Both the position numbers and the translations under genes were made by a program. The notes under the pieces were generated by a model that had not been told where the DNA came from, did not search any database, and saw nothing but the letters and a program-made list of their open reading frames with translations. A DNA stretch of 64,000 nt from Natronoarchaeum rubrum (GTDB lineage: Archaea; Halobacteriota; Halobacteria; Halobacteriales; Natronoarchaeaceae): the NCBI RefSeq assembly GCF_024494695.1, contig NZ_JANHDP010000009.1, positions 1 to 64,000 of the forward strand. The letters run 5' to 3'. Below are positions 43,577-51,961 of the stretch, piece after piece (position 1 is the stretch's first letter; the number at the start of each line of letters is the position of its first letter).

Positions 43577-43699
43577 ATGCATTCGACATACCTGGCTACT
43601 TCGGAGCCACACGACCGACTAGCAACGACCTCGCCGTCCCCTACGGCGACCTCGCCGTCGTGGGGACGGTCCTCCACCGCCGCGGAGGTGACGCCGTGA
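43577..43699 (+). CDS. Possible 40-codon leader frame overlapping the aminotransferase start
   Basis: An ATG frame after TATACC encodes a 40-residue Ser/Thr/Pro-rich peptide and ends with a TGA overlapping the aminotransferase GTG (GTGA). The position fits translational coupling, but the peptide is not acidic and has no known relative. It may simply be untranslated leader. Confidence 0.25.
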   Translation: MHSTYLATSEPHDRLATTSPSPTATSPSWGRSSTAAEVTP

Positions 43700-44784
43700 C
43701 GACGATACCGATCGCCGACCCGGATCTCGGCGAGGAAGAGCAGCGCCGCGTCAGCGAGGTGATCGACAGCGGCGTCGTCGCGGACGGTCCCACCGTGCGC
43801 ACCTTCGAGGAGGAGTTCGCGAGCTACTGCGAGGCCGACCACGGCGTCGCCACCTCGAATGGGACGACGGCGCTCCACGCCGCCCTGCACGCACTGGGAA
43901 TCGGCGAGGGCGACCGCGTGGTGACCTCGCCGTTCTCCTTTGTCGCGAGCGCCAACGCGATCCGGATGACCGGCGCGACGCCGGTGTTCGCGGACATCGA
44001 CCCGGAGACGTACAACCTCGATCCCGGCGCCGTCGCGGAGACGTTCGAGGCCCACGACGGCGAGGTCGACGCGATCCTGGCAGTCCACCTGTACGGCCTG
44101 CCCGCGGACGTCGAGCCGCTGGCCGAGATCGCCGACGAGCACGACGCCGACCTCGTCGAAGACGCCGCGCAGGCACACGGCGCGACCTACCAGGGCCGCC
44201 CCGTCGGATCGCTGGGCGACGCCGCCTGCTTCTCCTTTTACCCGACGAAGAACATGACGACCGGGGAGGGCGGGATGATCACGACCGACCGGGCCGACAT
44301 CGCCGAGCGCGCGGCGCAGTTCATCAACCACGGCCGGGACGGCGCGTACGACCACGCCGAGCTCGGCCACAACTTCCGGATGACCAGCATCGCCGCCGCG
44401 ATCGGCCGCGCGCAACTGGAGAAGCTCCCGGAGTACGTCGACGCCCGGCGTCGCAACGCCCGCGAACTCACCGACCGGCTCGGCGGCATGTCCGCGGTCG
44501 CGCCGCCGTTCGATCCGCCCCACGCCCGCCACGCCTACCACCAGTACACGATCCGCTCGTCGGACCGCGACGGGCTCCGGGAGTACCTGGAGGACTCGGG
44601 CATCGACACCGGGGTGTACTACCCGACGCCGATCCACGAACAGCCAGCGTACGAACACGTCGACGCCGACGCGCCGGTGGCCGAGCAGACCGCCGACGAG
44701 GTGCTGTCGCTACCGGTCCATCCGAAGTTGTCGGACGACGACGTGCGGACGATCGCGACCATCGTGCAGTCGTACTTCGAGTAA
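43696..44784 (+). CDS. DegT/DnrJ/EryC1 sugar aminotransferase
   Basis: This 362-residue PLP enzyme transfers an amino group to a keto-sugar nucleotide. Seen in order: IPIADPDLGEEEQRRVSEVIDSGVVADGPTVRTFE, SNGTTALHAALHALGIGEGDRVVTSPFSFVASANAI (about 60), EDAAQAHGATYQGRPVGSLGDAACFSFYPTKNMTTGEGGMI with the PLP lysine in PTKNM (about 187), and NFRMTSIAAAIGRAQLEKLPEY. The GTG at 43696 fits the family start. It leads a three-gene operon with a Gfo/Idh oxidoreductase and a UDP-sugar dehydrogenase-like gene, the WbpE-WbpB-WbpA set of 3-amino-uronic sugar synthesis. Confidence 0.92.
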   Translation: MTTIPIADPDLGEEEQRRVSEVIDSGVVADGPTVRTFEEEFASYCEADHGVATSNGTTALHAALHALGIGEGDRVVTSPFSFVASANAIRMTGATPVFADIDPETYNLDPGAVAETFEAHDGEVDAILAVHLYGLPADVEPLAEIADEHDADLVEDAAQAHGATYQGRPVGSLGDAACFSFYPTKNMTTGEGGMITTDRADIAERAAQFINHGRDGAYDHAELGHNFRMTSIAAAIGRAQLEKLPEYVDARRRNARELTDRLGGMSAVAPPFDPPHARHAYHQYTIRSSDRDGLREYLEDSGIDTGVYYPTPIHEQPAYEHVDADAPVAEQTADEVLSLPVHPKLSDDDVRTIATIVQSYFE

Positions 44785-44788
44785 TCAC

Positions 44789-45763
44789 ATGTCCACGGAC
44801 CAACTCAGAACGGGCGTTATCGGCGTGGGAAGCATGGGCCGCCACCACGCCAGAGTGTACCGAGAACTGCCGGAAACCGAACTGGTCGGCGTCGCTGACG
44901 CCGACGCGGAGGCCGCGCGGGCGGCCGCCGACACCTACGAGACGGCGGCGATGGGGATGGAGGAGCTGCTGGACGCGGTCGACGCGGTGTCGGTCGCCGT
45001 CCCGACGCCGTACCACTACGAGACCGCCAGCAAGGCGCTCGATCGCGACACCCACGTGCTCGTCGAGAAGCCGTTCGTCGACTCGCTCGACGCGGGCCGG
45101 CGACTCATCGATCGCGCTCGCGAACGCGATCTCACGCTGCAGGTCGGCCACATCGAGCGGTTCAACCCCGCGATCCGGGCGCTGGCCGACATCGTACCCG
45201 ACCTGAACGTGATCGCCGTCGACGCGCGTCGACTCGGCCCACCGCTGGATCGGGACCTGCAGGCCAGCGCGGTGCTGGACCTGATGATCCACGACCTCGA
45301 CGTGCTGCTGGCACTGATCGGCGAGGACGCCGCGGTCACCGAGGCCGCCGGTGCAGCGGACGGGCAGTACGTCACCGCGACGGTCGATCTCGACGGCGGC
45401 GTCGTCGGGTCGCTAACGGCCAGCCGCGTGACCCAGCAAAAGGTCCGCGAGCTGTCGATCACGGCCGAGGAGTGTCAGGTCCACGTCGACTACATCTCGC
45501 GGTCGGTCCAGATCCACCGCCACTCGATTCCCGAGTACATCGAGGAGAACGGCGACGTCCGCTACCGCCACGAGAACATCGTCGAGCACCCCACGGTCGA
45601 CAACGGCGAACCGCTCAAAAAGGAGCTGTCGGCGTTCGCCGAGGCGATCGAGGAGGGAACCGAACCTGTGGTTACGGGTGAGGACGGGCTCGAAGCGCTG
45701 AAGCTGGCCCGCGAGATCGAGGACGAAGCGACCGAGACCAAGCAGGTCACCCCGAGGCAATGA
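44789..45763 (+). CDS. Gfo/Idh/MocA family oxidoreductase
   Basis: This 324-residue NAD-dependent enzyme has the Rossmann start RTGVIGVGSMGRHHARVY, the family motif VEKPFVDSLDAGRRLI (about 90), and the C-terminal substrate domain with DLMIHDLDVLLALIGED (about 163). In the WbpB pathway such an enzyme oxidises the C3 hydroxyl of UDP-GlcNAcA before the DegT enzyme aminates it. That role is inferred from the operon. It starts 4 bases after the aminotransferase stop and overlaps the next gene by ATGA. Confidence 0.9.
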   Translation: MSTDQLRTGVIGVGSMGRHHARVYRELPETELVGVADADAEAARAAADTYETAAMGMEELLDAVDAVSVAVPTPYHYETASKALDRDTHVLVEKPFVDSLDAGRRLIDRARERDLTLQVGHIERFNPAIRALADIVPDLNVIAVDARRLGPPLDRDLQASAVLDLMIHDLDVLLALIGEDAAVTEAAGAADGQYVTATVDLDGGVVGSLTASRVTQQKVRELSITAEECQVHVDYISRSVQIHRHSIPEYIEENGDVRYRHENIVEHPTVDNGEPLKKELSAFAEAIEEGTEPVVTGEDGLEALKLAREIEDEATETKQVTPRQ

Positions 45764-47151
45764 GCGAAGCCGTCTCCAGGCAGACCGGCCGGCGACTCTA
45801 CGGCAGCGACGCCGCTCCCGAACGGCAGCGCGAGGCGTTCCGCTCCGGCGAAGTACCCGTGGCGGTGTACGGCCTCGGCCGAATCGGTCTCCCGCTGTCG
45901 ATCGTCTACGCCAGCACGACCGGCGACGTACTCGGCGCCGCGACCGACCGCGACCGCGCCCGCCGGATCGCCGACGGGGAGTGCCCGATCAGCCACGAGC
46001 CGCGCCTGGAGTCGCTGCTGCGGACCGCCGTCGGCGCCGACGCGCTCACCGCGACGGCCGACTTCCCGACGGTCGCGGACGCCGCGAGCGTCCACGTCGT
46101 CGTCGCCGAGACCGGCATTCGGGACGACGACGCGCCCGACCTCTCGGAGCTCCGGACGATGCTCCGCGACGTGTCCGGCGGGCTCGATCGGGGCGATCTC
46201 GTGCTGGTCGAGTCGGCCGTCCCGCCGGGGACCTGCGAGGAGATCGTGCAGCCGATCCTCGAAGCCGGCAGCGACCTCGACGCCGACGAGTTCGGCGTCG
46301 CCGCCTGCCCGTCGCGAGCAGCGCCGGGGAGGGCGCTCACCGATCTCCGCGGGAACCATCCGAAGATCGTCGGCGGCGTCGACGCCGAGAGCGCGCGGGC
46401 CGCGGCGCTGATCTACGACGAGCTGCGCGTCGGCGACGTCGTGACGGTGCCCGACAGCACGGTCGCCGAGTGCGCGAAGGTGATCGAGAGCGCCTACCGG
46501 GACGTCAACGTCGCGCTGGCCAACGAGCTGGCGCGCCTGGCCGAGGAACTGGAAACCGACGTGCGGCGGGCGATCGACGCCGCGAACACCCAGCCCCACT
46601 GCCAAGTCCACGAGCCCGGCCCCGGCGCCGGCGGCCACGCGCTGCCGGACCATCCATACTACTTCGTCAACGAGTGCGCGACCGAGACGCCGCTGCTGTC
46701 GGCCGCCCGGGAACGCAACGAGGCGATGCCGGAGTTCACCGCGCGGACGCTCGTCCGCGAGCTCGCGGCCGCCGACACGCACGTCGAGGACGCCGTCGTC
46801 GTCCTATTTGGGCTGTCGTACCGCCGCTCCGTCGCCGATTCCCGGAAGTCGCCCGCGGTAGCACTCGGCGAGGCACTGGACCGGTTCGGCGCGACCGTCG
46901 TCGGCGTCGACCCGCTGCTCGACGACTTCTCGGCGTTCGACGACGTCTACCTCGCCGACCTCGACCACGTCGCCGAGATGGACGTCGACGCCGCGGTGCT
47001 GGTGACCGACCACGACGAGTTCGGGCAGTTCGACTGGGGAACGTTCGACGACCCGATCGTCCTCCTAGACGGCCGCGACGCGCTCGATCCCGACGCAGAC
47101 GACGCGCTCGACGAGCACCGCGTCTACACGATCGGTCGCGGCGGCGACTGA
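45760..47151 (+). CDS. UDP-sugar dehydrogenase paralogue lacking usual catalytic residues
   Basis: This 463-residue protein has the full three-domain layout of UDP-glucose/UDP-ManNAc dehydrogenases: NAD-binding start VAVYGLGRIGLPLSIVYA, middle domain AECAKVIESAYRDVNVALANELARLAEEL (about 240-270), C-terminal UDP-binding domain with VVVLFGLSYRRSVADSRKSPA (about 347). The catalytic positions differ. The usual GGHCxPxDP reads GGHALPDHP, so the nucleophilic Cys is Ala. The usual CPER reads CPSR, and ENxYR reads ESAYR. It may be inactive, regulatory or carry out another reaction. A relative, cut by the window edge, starts beyond 64000. Confidence 0.88.
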   Translation: MSEAVSRQTGRRLYGSDAAPERQREAFRSGEVPVAVYGLGRIGLPLSIVYASTTGDVLGAATDRDRARRIADGECPISHEPRLESLLRTAVGADALTATADFPTVADAASVHVVVAETGIRDDDAPDLSELRTMLRDVSGGLDRGDLVLVESAVPPGTCEEIVQPILEAGSDLDADEFGVAACPSRAAPGRALTDLRGNHPKIVGGVDAESARAAALIYDELRVGDVVTVPDSTVAECAKVIESAYRDVNVALANELARLAEELETDVRRAIDAANTQPHCQVHEPGPGAGGHALPDHPYYFVNECATETPLLSAARERNEAMPEFTARTLVRELAAADTHVEDAVVVLFGLSYRRSVADSRKSPAVALGEALDRFGATVVGVDPLLDDFSAFDDVYLADLDHVAEMDVDAAVLVTDHDEFGQFDWGTFDDPIVLLDGRDALDPDADDALDEHRVYTIGRGGD

Positions 47152-47362
47152 CCGATCAGATCGAGTGCGGCCACTGGCCGATCATCGCTTTTTCTACGGA
47201 TCGACGTCGAAGCGGCTGAAGAACGAGGTATCGTAGTACGCGGGCAGTCGCCTGCGCGTCGTCTGATCGTATCGAAGAAAGTCGGCGACTCCGTATCCGA
47301 AGAAAGATTCTCGGCGCCGAGCCGGCGGTGGGAGGAGCTCACCGGACCGGCGAACGGTTATG

Positions 47363-48493
47363 TTACCGACGCCGACGGAGTCCGATCGCGGTAGCGCCCG
47401 CGACGGCCGCAAGCGCGGCGGCGACGCCGAAGCCGGGCAGCACATCGTCGCCCAATCCCCCGCCGCCTTCAGCAACCTCGACGGTCGCGGTCGTGTTGGC
47501 GACCGCGATCTCGTAGGACCCTTCCTCGTCGAACGTCGTCTCGACGGAGATGTCCTGGCTCTCGCCGCCGTCGAGTTCGACCTCGCGAGTGTCGAGGACC
47601 TCGCCGTCGGCCGTGATCTCGACGGTGAACGTCCCGGCCTGCACGCCGCTGTTTTGGACCGTGGCCTGAACGTCGACCGTCTCGCCGGGCGAGGGGTTCG
47701 ACGGCGAGGTCGTCACGGACTCGGCCGTGAGCTCGGCGCAGCCGCCGGCCGTGACCGTCACTTCCTCGGTCATGCTCTCGAGCGACGTCCGGTTGTACTC
47801 GCCGCCTTCGGCCGAAACGACCTCCCACTCGGTGATGTCGCCCTCGTACTCGCGGAAGTCAGCTCGGTCGTTGAAGTACGGCGTGACCGTCACGTCCTCG
47901 CCGAAGCCGCGGATCGCGCCGCCGTCGTTCCGGCTGCCGGTGTAGGCCCACGTCGCGCGGGCGGCGGTTCCCGAGTGGCTCCACTCGTCGAGATTGCCGC
48001 CGGGACGGGTCCCGTTGTAGACGTCGTCTTGGACGGCCCACTCGCTGTTCTCGTCGAGGCCGTCGAACTGCATCGTCACGGCGCCGCCGTCGGAATCGTC
48101 GCCGACTCGTTCGTGGATGACGACGAGGCTGGTCCCCTCGCTGCCCTCGTAGACGAACATCGTCGTCGTGTCGCCGCGCTGGAGCTCTCGGGTGCCGTAG
48201 GAGCTGTAGACGTTGTTCGGCCCGTCGTGGGTTTCGGGGTTCCGATAGTCGTAGAACTCTTCGACGGTCTGGGAGCCGTTTCCGAGCGCCTGGAGGGTGA
48301 TACACCGATCGCCCTGCGTCACCGCGTACGTCTGGGAATTGCCCTCTTGAAGCGCTGCCGCTCCATCCTGTTGTGGATGGACCGACGCGTGAGCGTCGGC
48401 GTCGTCCGCCACGGGGAGGGCGGCGACGCTGCCGGCGCTCAGGGCGACCGCACAGACGATACACAGTAGCACAGCCGTGGTACCTTTTCGCAT
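47363..48493 (-). CDS. Secreted PGF-CTERM surface protein
   Basis: This 376-residue protein has a Sec signal (AVLLCIVCAVALSAGSVAAL), the shared paralogue domain (TVEEFYDYRNPETHDG, TTMFVYEGSEGTSLVVIHERV, SEWAVQDDVYNGTRPGG) and a CARDB-like Ig domain (about 255-335; PSPGETVDVQATVQNSGVQAGTFTVEI). It ends VLPGFGVAAALAAVAGATAIGLRRRR, a PGF-CTERM sorting tail for archaeosortase A. It is the third such protein in the window and, unlike the others, runs against the neighbouring glycan genes. The bases between it and the dehydrogenase (47152-47362) show nothing else. Confidence 0.88.
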   Translation of the reverse strand: MRKGTTAVLLCIVCAVALSAGSVAALPVADDADAHASVHPQQDGAAALQEGNSQTYAVTQGDRCITLQALGNGSQTVEEFYDYRNPETHDGPNNVYSSYGTRELQRGDTTTMFVYEGSEGTSLVVIHERVGDDSDGGAVTMQFDGLDENSEWAVQDDVYNGTRPGGNLDEWSHSGTAARATWAYTGSRNDGGAIRGFGEDVTVTPYFNDRADFREYEGDITEWEVVSAEGGEYNRTSLESMTEEVTVTAGGCAELTAESVTTSPSNPSPGETVDVQATVQNSGVQAGTFTVEITADGEVLDTREVELDGGESQDISVETTFDEEGSYEIAVANTTATVEVAEGGGGLGDDVLPGFGVAAALAAVAGATAIGLRRRR

Positions 48494-48868
48494 GAGTCAG
48501 TTCCTCGCCACCGGGTTACACGGCGACGTTGCCAGATCCTACCGAGGTTTCGGGCTTAGTAATAGAGCGTCCAAAATCGGGTGAGAGCTGCTAGGGTGCG
48601 TTTGATACGGACGGCAATTACCGGTGTAGACGCCCGATATTGCGGGACGGCCGCCAGTAGCGCGTCGCGGCCAGCCGACCGCCCGGTCTCCGCGACACCC
48701 AGTCGATCGCGAGGCGTCGACAGTCGTCGAACCGCCGCCGGAGAGACAAGCGACCAATAACAATGGGGCGCTCCCGCTACTGTCCTGACGAGCCAATGGA
48801 GCACTTCTCGCCAGTGACTGTTCGCGGTGCGGAACGAACCGGGCTATCGATCCCGGGAGGGACCAATC
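48494..48868. other. Divergent intergenic region with an ATAACAATG motif
   Basis: About 375 bases between the PGF-CTERM gene and the second GT2. No gene. The motif is at 48757. Confidence 0.45.
48757..48765 (+). promoter_or_regulatory. ATAACAATG motif upstream of second GT2 gene
   Basis: CCAATAACAATGGGG, 103 bases before the GT2 start. It closely matches the copy at 50008. Confidence 0.5.
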
Positions 48869-49915
48869 ATGTACCGCGGGCGTAGCGTCGCGATCGTTAT
48901 CCCGGCGTACAACGAGGAAGGGTTCGTCGGGGACGTGATCGAGACGGTTCCCGACTACACCGACCGTGTGTACGTCGTCGACGACTGCTCGACCGACGGT
49001 ACCTGGGAGGAGATCCGGCGACACGCCCGACGGGTCAACGAGTCAGCGTCGATCGCCGTGACCGACGCGGGCGAGGCCAGCGAAGCGAACCGCGCCTCGT
49101 CCGGTCGGCGATCGGACGGCGGCGTCCAGACCGATCGGCGCGTCGTCCCGATCCAGCACGAAGAGAACCGTGGCGTCGGCGGCGCGATCAAGACCGGCTA
49201 CGAGCGCGCCCGTGAGGACGAGATCGAGATCACGGCGGTGATGGGCGGCGACGGCCAGATGGACCCCGAACTCCTCGATCGCCTGCTCGATCCGATCGTC
49301 GAGGACCGGGCGGACTACGTCAAGGGCAACCGATTGCTCGACCCCGACGACCGCGAGGAGATGCCGACGTTCCGACTGATCGGCAACGGCATCCTCTCGG
49401 TACTGACCAAGATCGCCAGCGGCTACTGGAAGCTCGGCGATCCCCAGAACGGCTACACCGCGATCTCGCTGGACGCCCTGGAGGCAGCGCCGATCGAGGA
49501 CATGTACGAGTACTACGGCTACTGCAACGACCTCATGGTCAAGCTCAACGCCTACGAGCTGCGCGTGGCCGACGTGCCGGTGCCGAGCCGGTACGACGAC
49601 GAGGAGAGCCACATCAGCTACCGCGAGTACATCCCGAAGGTGTCGGGCATGCTGCTCTCGAACTTCCTGTGGCGCCTCCGGGTGAAATATCTCGCGCGGG
49701 ACTTCAACCCGGTCGTGTTCCTGTACGCGCTCGGCGCCGCCGGCAGCCTCGCCGGGCTCGCCCGGTCGCTGCGGAACGTCGCGCCGGTCGGCGACGGCGA
49801 CGAGCCGCGCCCGAGCGGCCTTCCGGTCGTACTGCTCGGCGCGCTGTCGCTCGTGCTCGCGATGATCTTCGATATGCGTGCGAACGAAGACCTCGAAGAG
49901 CGCGAGTTCGAGTAG
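48869..49915 (+). CDS. GT2 glycosyltransferase with C-terminal membrane helices
   Basis: This 348-residue paralogue of 13792-14820 has the same parts: VAIVIPAYNEEGFVGDVI, YVVDDCSTDGTWEEI, GVGGAIKTGYERARED, MGGDGQMDPELLDRLLDPI, DPQNGYTAISLDAL and a membrane pair near 280-335. The two proteins differ mostly in the loop at about 60-85, where this one has a longer polar insert. I start at MYRGRSV because it aligns with MYKGKTI of the paralogue. It is a single-gene unit with its own motif. The likely role is adding a sugar to polyprenyl phosphate or a growing glycan. Confidence 0.9.
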   Translation: MYRGRSVAIVIPAYNEEGFVGDVIETVPDYTDRVYVVDDCSTDGTWEEIRRHARRVNESASIAVTDAGEASEANRASSGRRSDGGVQTDRRVVPIQHEENRGVGGAIKTGYERAREDEIEITAVMGGDGQMDPELLDRLLDPIVEDRADYVKGNRLLDPDDREEMPTFRLIGNGILSVLTKIASGYWKLGDPQNGYTAISLDALEAAPIEDMYEYYGYCNDLMVKLNAYELRVADVPVPSRYDDEESHISYREYIPKVSGMLLSNFLWRLRVKYLARDFNPVVFLYALGAAGSLAGLARSLRNVAPVGDGDEPRPSGLPVVLLGALSLVLAMIFDMRANEDLEEREFE

Positions 49916-50007
49916 CCCGGTTCGGGTATCGGTCGGTCCGGTCGTCCGTCCGGGTTGTTTCGTTCAATCGACCGGTAATTGTCGGCTACTACCCGAGTAT
50001 ACGCCCT

Positions 50008-50016
50008 ATAACAATG
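50008..50016 (+). promoter_or_regulatory. ATAACAATG motif upstream of the tRNA-like gene
   Basis: CTATAACAATGGGG, 71 bases before the tRNA-like RNA and not followed by a protein gene. Confidence 0.45.
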
Positions 50017-50087
50017 GGGAAAGCCGGCGTACGAACTGTTGGCGTCAGTGCCCCTGGCCCACTGCACCGCTGACCCACACACTCTTT

Positions 50088-50167
50088 GGAAGGGTAGCTT
50101 AGTGGCAGAGCACCACCTTCGGGTGGAAGCCTCACGGCTTCGCGTGGTTCAAATCCCGCCCCTTCCG
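50088..50167 (+). tRNA. tRNA-like gene without a normal anticodon arm
   Basis: The 7-bp acceptor stem is perfect (GGAAGGG with CCCTTCC). A D-arm (GCTTAGTGGCAGAGC) and a T-arm (GCG-T-GG, loop TTCAAAT, CCCGC, one bulged T) are present. Between them, in place of a 7-base anticodon loop, lie a 5-bp hairpin closed by a cUUCGg tetraloop (50113-50126) and a second 5-bp hairpin (AAGCC, loop TCAC, GGCTT; 50127-50140). No standard anticodon can be assigned. It may be a pseudo-tRNA, an attachment-site relic, or a structured RNA that mimics tRNA. Confidence 0.6.
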
Positions 50168-50350
50168 CTCACCAGAACTATTCTGCGAGGCGTTTCATCG
50201 CCGAGCAACTGCTGTTCCGGTGAGCGGTCGACGGGGGATTTGAACCAGGGAGTAAGAAGTGAGCGAGCGCTAGCGAGCGAACGGGAACGACCGTGGTTCA
50301 AATTCCGATCGACGCCGTCGATCGGCGTTCGCTCACTCCCGCCCCTTCCG
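50154..50350 (+). repeat. Direct repeat of tRNA 3' end, possible attachment sites
   Basis: Two identical 14-base copies (TCCCGCCCCTTCCG) are separated by 169 bases that hold a second T-loop-like sequence. Duplicated tRNA 3' ends are what tyrosine-integrase insertion leaves behind. Confidence 0.45.
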
Positions 50351-51070
50351 ATTCTCGATTCACGTCACAACCCCCGTTTCCGCAATTCGATTTTGGCGAT
50401 CCGTGCCGACGCAGTACAGCGGATTTATGCGGACGCACCCGGGGGAGTCAATGAGCGTAGATAGATTGCTTGGTAGTTACGACAACCACACAGACACACC
50501 ACCGTTTCCGGAGTCTTTAGACGACTCTGACCCTCGTTGTAAGTGTTCTACCACTTCCAAAATTACTCGATGTTAGAGCATCTGACGGCGATAAACACTT
50601 GCAACTCGGGGTGTGAAGAAGCCGAACACCCCAGAAATTGAGGGAGACATACCTATGTCGTGTTTGTAAATTCATCATATCAGGAGTGATAGACGCTCTT
50701 CTCCCAATTCTCGTGTGAAGTGCACAGTTATTGGCATCGATCTCGGAACTAGCACCGCATCAGGCATCTCTAGCTCTATTGCCCAAATATCGGCGTTAGA
50801 GGCGCTTAGGGTTGAGAAAACACTTACAATCTGGGGGGTAGGTCCTCTCAATGACTTAGGAGACGGTGGTGTGGTGGTATCCCCGTTTTGATGCTCCAAG
50901 CATTACGCCGCGCCAAGAACACATGAAGTCGTGGGGTGGGGGAGCAGAAAATAGAATACAACCGATTCGCTGAGTAAGCACCGCACTCTATCGCCTAACA
51001 CCCGTTTACTCCCCGAGACGTCCGGATAGGAATCTGATTACTAACACCGAACAACGCCTTCGATTCTACA
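50168..51070. other. Long non-coding, lower-GC region with tRNA-end fragments and repeats
   Basis: About 900 bases. Close to the tRNA-like gene there is a second copy of its 3' end: TCCCGCCCCTTCCG at 50337-50350 (first at 50154-50167) and GTGGTTCAAATTCCG at 50293-50307. An inverted T-arm-like piece lies at 50233-50250. From 50500 the GC drops and three AACACTTRCAA copies occur. A 74-codon minus-strand frame at 50675-50899 is unconvincing. Confidence 0.5.
50537..50829. repeat. Three copies of an AACACTTRCAA repeat with G-rich tail
   Basis: Copies are at 50537-50547 (minus), 50594-50604 (plus) and 50819-50829 (plus). Each is followed, on its strand, within 2-4 bases by GGG or longer. Confidence 0.5.
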
Positions 51071-51961
51071 ATGATCGACACGAACCGGGATTTCACCTTC
51101 GAAACCTACGGGGAACTCCTCGACGCCGGCCTTGAGTCGGGGTACGAGTTCCCCACGGTCAGAGAGTACCTCGCGACAGACGACGAGGAGCTCCCGGAAC
51201 AGTTCATTATTCTCCGCCACGACGTCGACCGGAAGCCCGAGAACGCCCTGGCGATGGCTCGTCTCGAAGCGACGCGAGGCGTGTCGAGCACCTACTACGT
51301 CCGGACGATCGACAAGACGTTCCAACCAGGGCTGATCCGGAGAATCGAGGAGTTGGGCCACGAAGTTGGCTACCACTACGAGGACATGGATCGTGCCGAC
51401 GGCGACGTCGCCGCGGCCCACGAGTCGTTCAGCGCCGAACTCGCCCGGATGCGGGCGCTCGTCTCCGTCGACACGGTCTGCATGCACGGCAACCCGCTGA
51501 CCGCCTATGACAACCGGGACATGTGGGACACCGCGGCGACGGAGGGCGGGACGGCCGCTGACGGGGGCGTGCTGACGAACGGCGTCGCGGCGTCGGAGGG
51601 CACCGTGACCGAACCTCGAAGCGCCGGGACGCCGACGTTCGATGACTACGACCTGCTCGGCGAGGCGTACCTCTCGATGGACTTCGAGGACGTGACGTAC
51701 TTCTCCGACACGGGGCGGACCTGGCGGGACGGCGCGCTGAAGATCAAGGACCACACGATGGGCGATGGTGACAAGCGGATCCAGGTTGGGACGACCGAAG
51801 AGCTGGCTGCGCTGTTGCGTTCGGGCGATATCGACCGGTTCTGTGCGCTCACCCATCCCAATCGGTGGGCTCGAACGTCCAGAGAGTGGGCGATCGAATC
51901 GGCCAAGGACTACGCGATCAACGTCGCCAAGCGCGGGATCAATCTGGTCGACAGAGCATGA
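51071..51961 (+). CDS. Polysaccharide deacetylase-like protein
   Basis: This 296-residue protein shows the NodB-like metal motif RHDVDRKPENALAMARLEA (about 49) and a second site GHEVGYHYEDMDRADGD (about 97). TVCMHGNPLTAYDNRDMW and a late CALTHPNRWA follow. No signal peptide is present, so it should act on cytoplasmic intermediates. An Ala/Gly/Thr-rich stretch at about 157-185 looks like a haloarchaeal insertion. It overlaps the DUF354 gene by ATGA, so the two are one unit. The substrate is unknown. Confidence 0.83.
   Translation: MIDTNRDFTFETYGELLDAGLESGYEFPTVREYLATDDEELPEQFIILRHDVDRKPENALAMARLEATRGVSSTYYVRTIDKTFQPGLIRRIEELGHEVGYHYEDMDRADGDVAAAHESFSAELARMRALVSVDTVCMHGNPLTAYDNRDMWDTAATEGGTAADGGVLTNGVAASEGTVTEPRSAGTPTFDDYDLLGEAYLSMDFEDVTYFSDTGRTWRDGALKIKDHTMGDGDKRIQVGTTEELAALLRSGDIDRFCALTHPNRWARTSREWAIESAKDYAINVAKRGINLVDRA

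Noticed and set aside
50675..50899. 74-codon minus-strand frame in the low-GC gap
   Set aside because: It overlaps one of the AACACTTRCAA repeats and lacks a promoter or recognisable fold.
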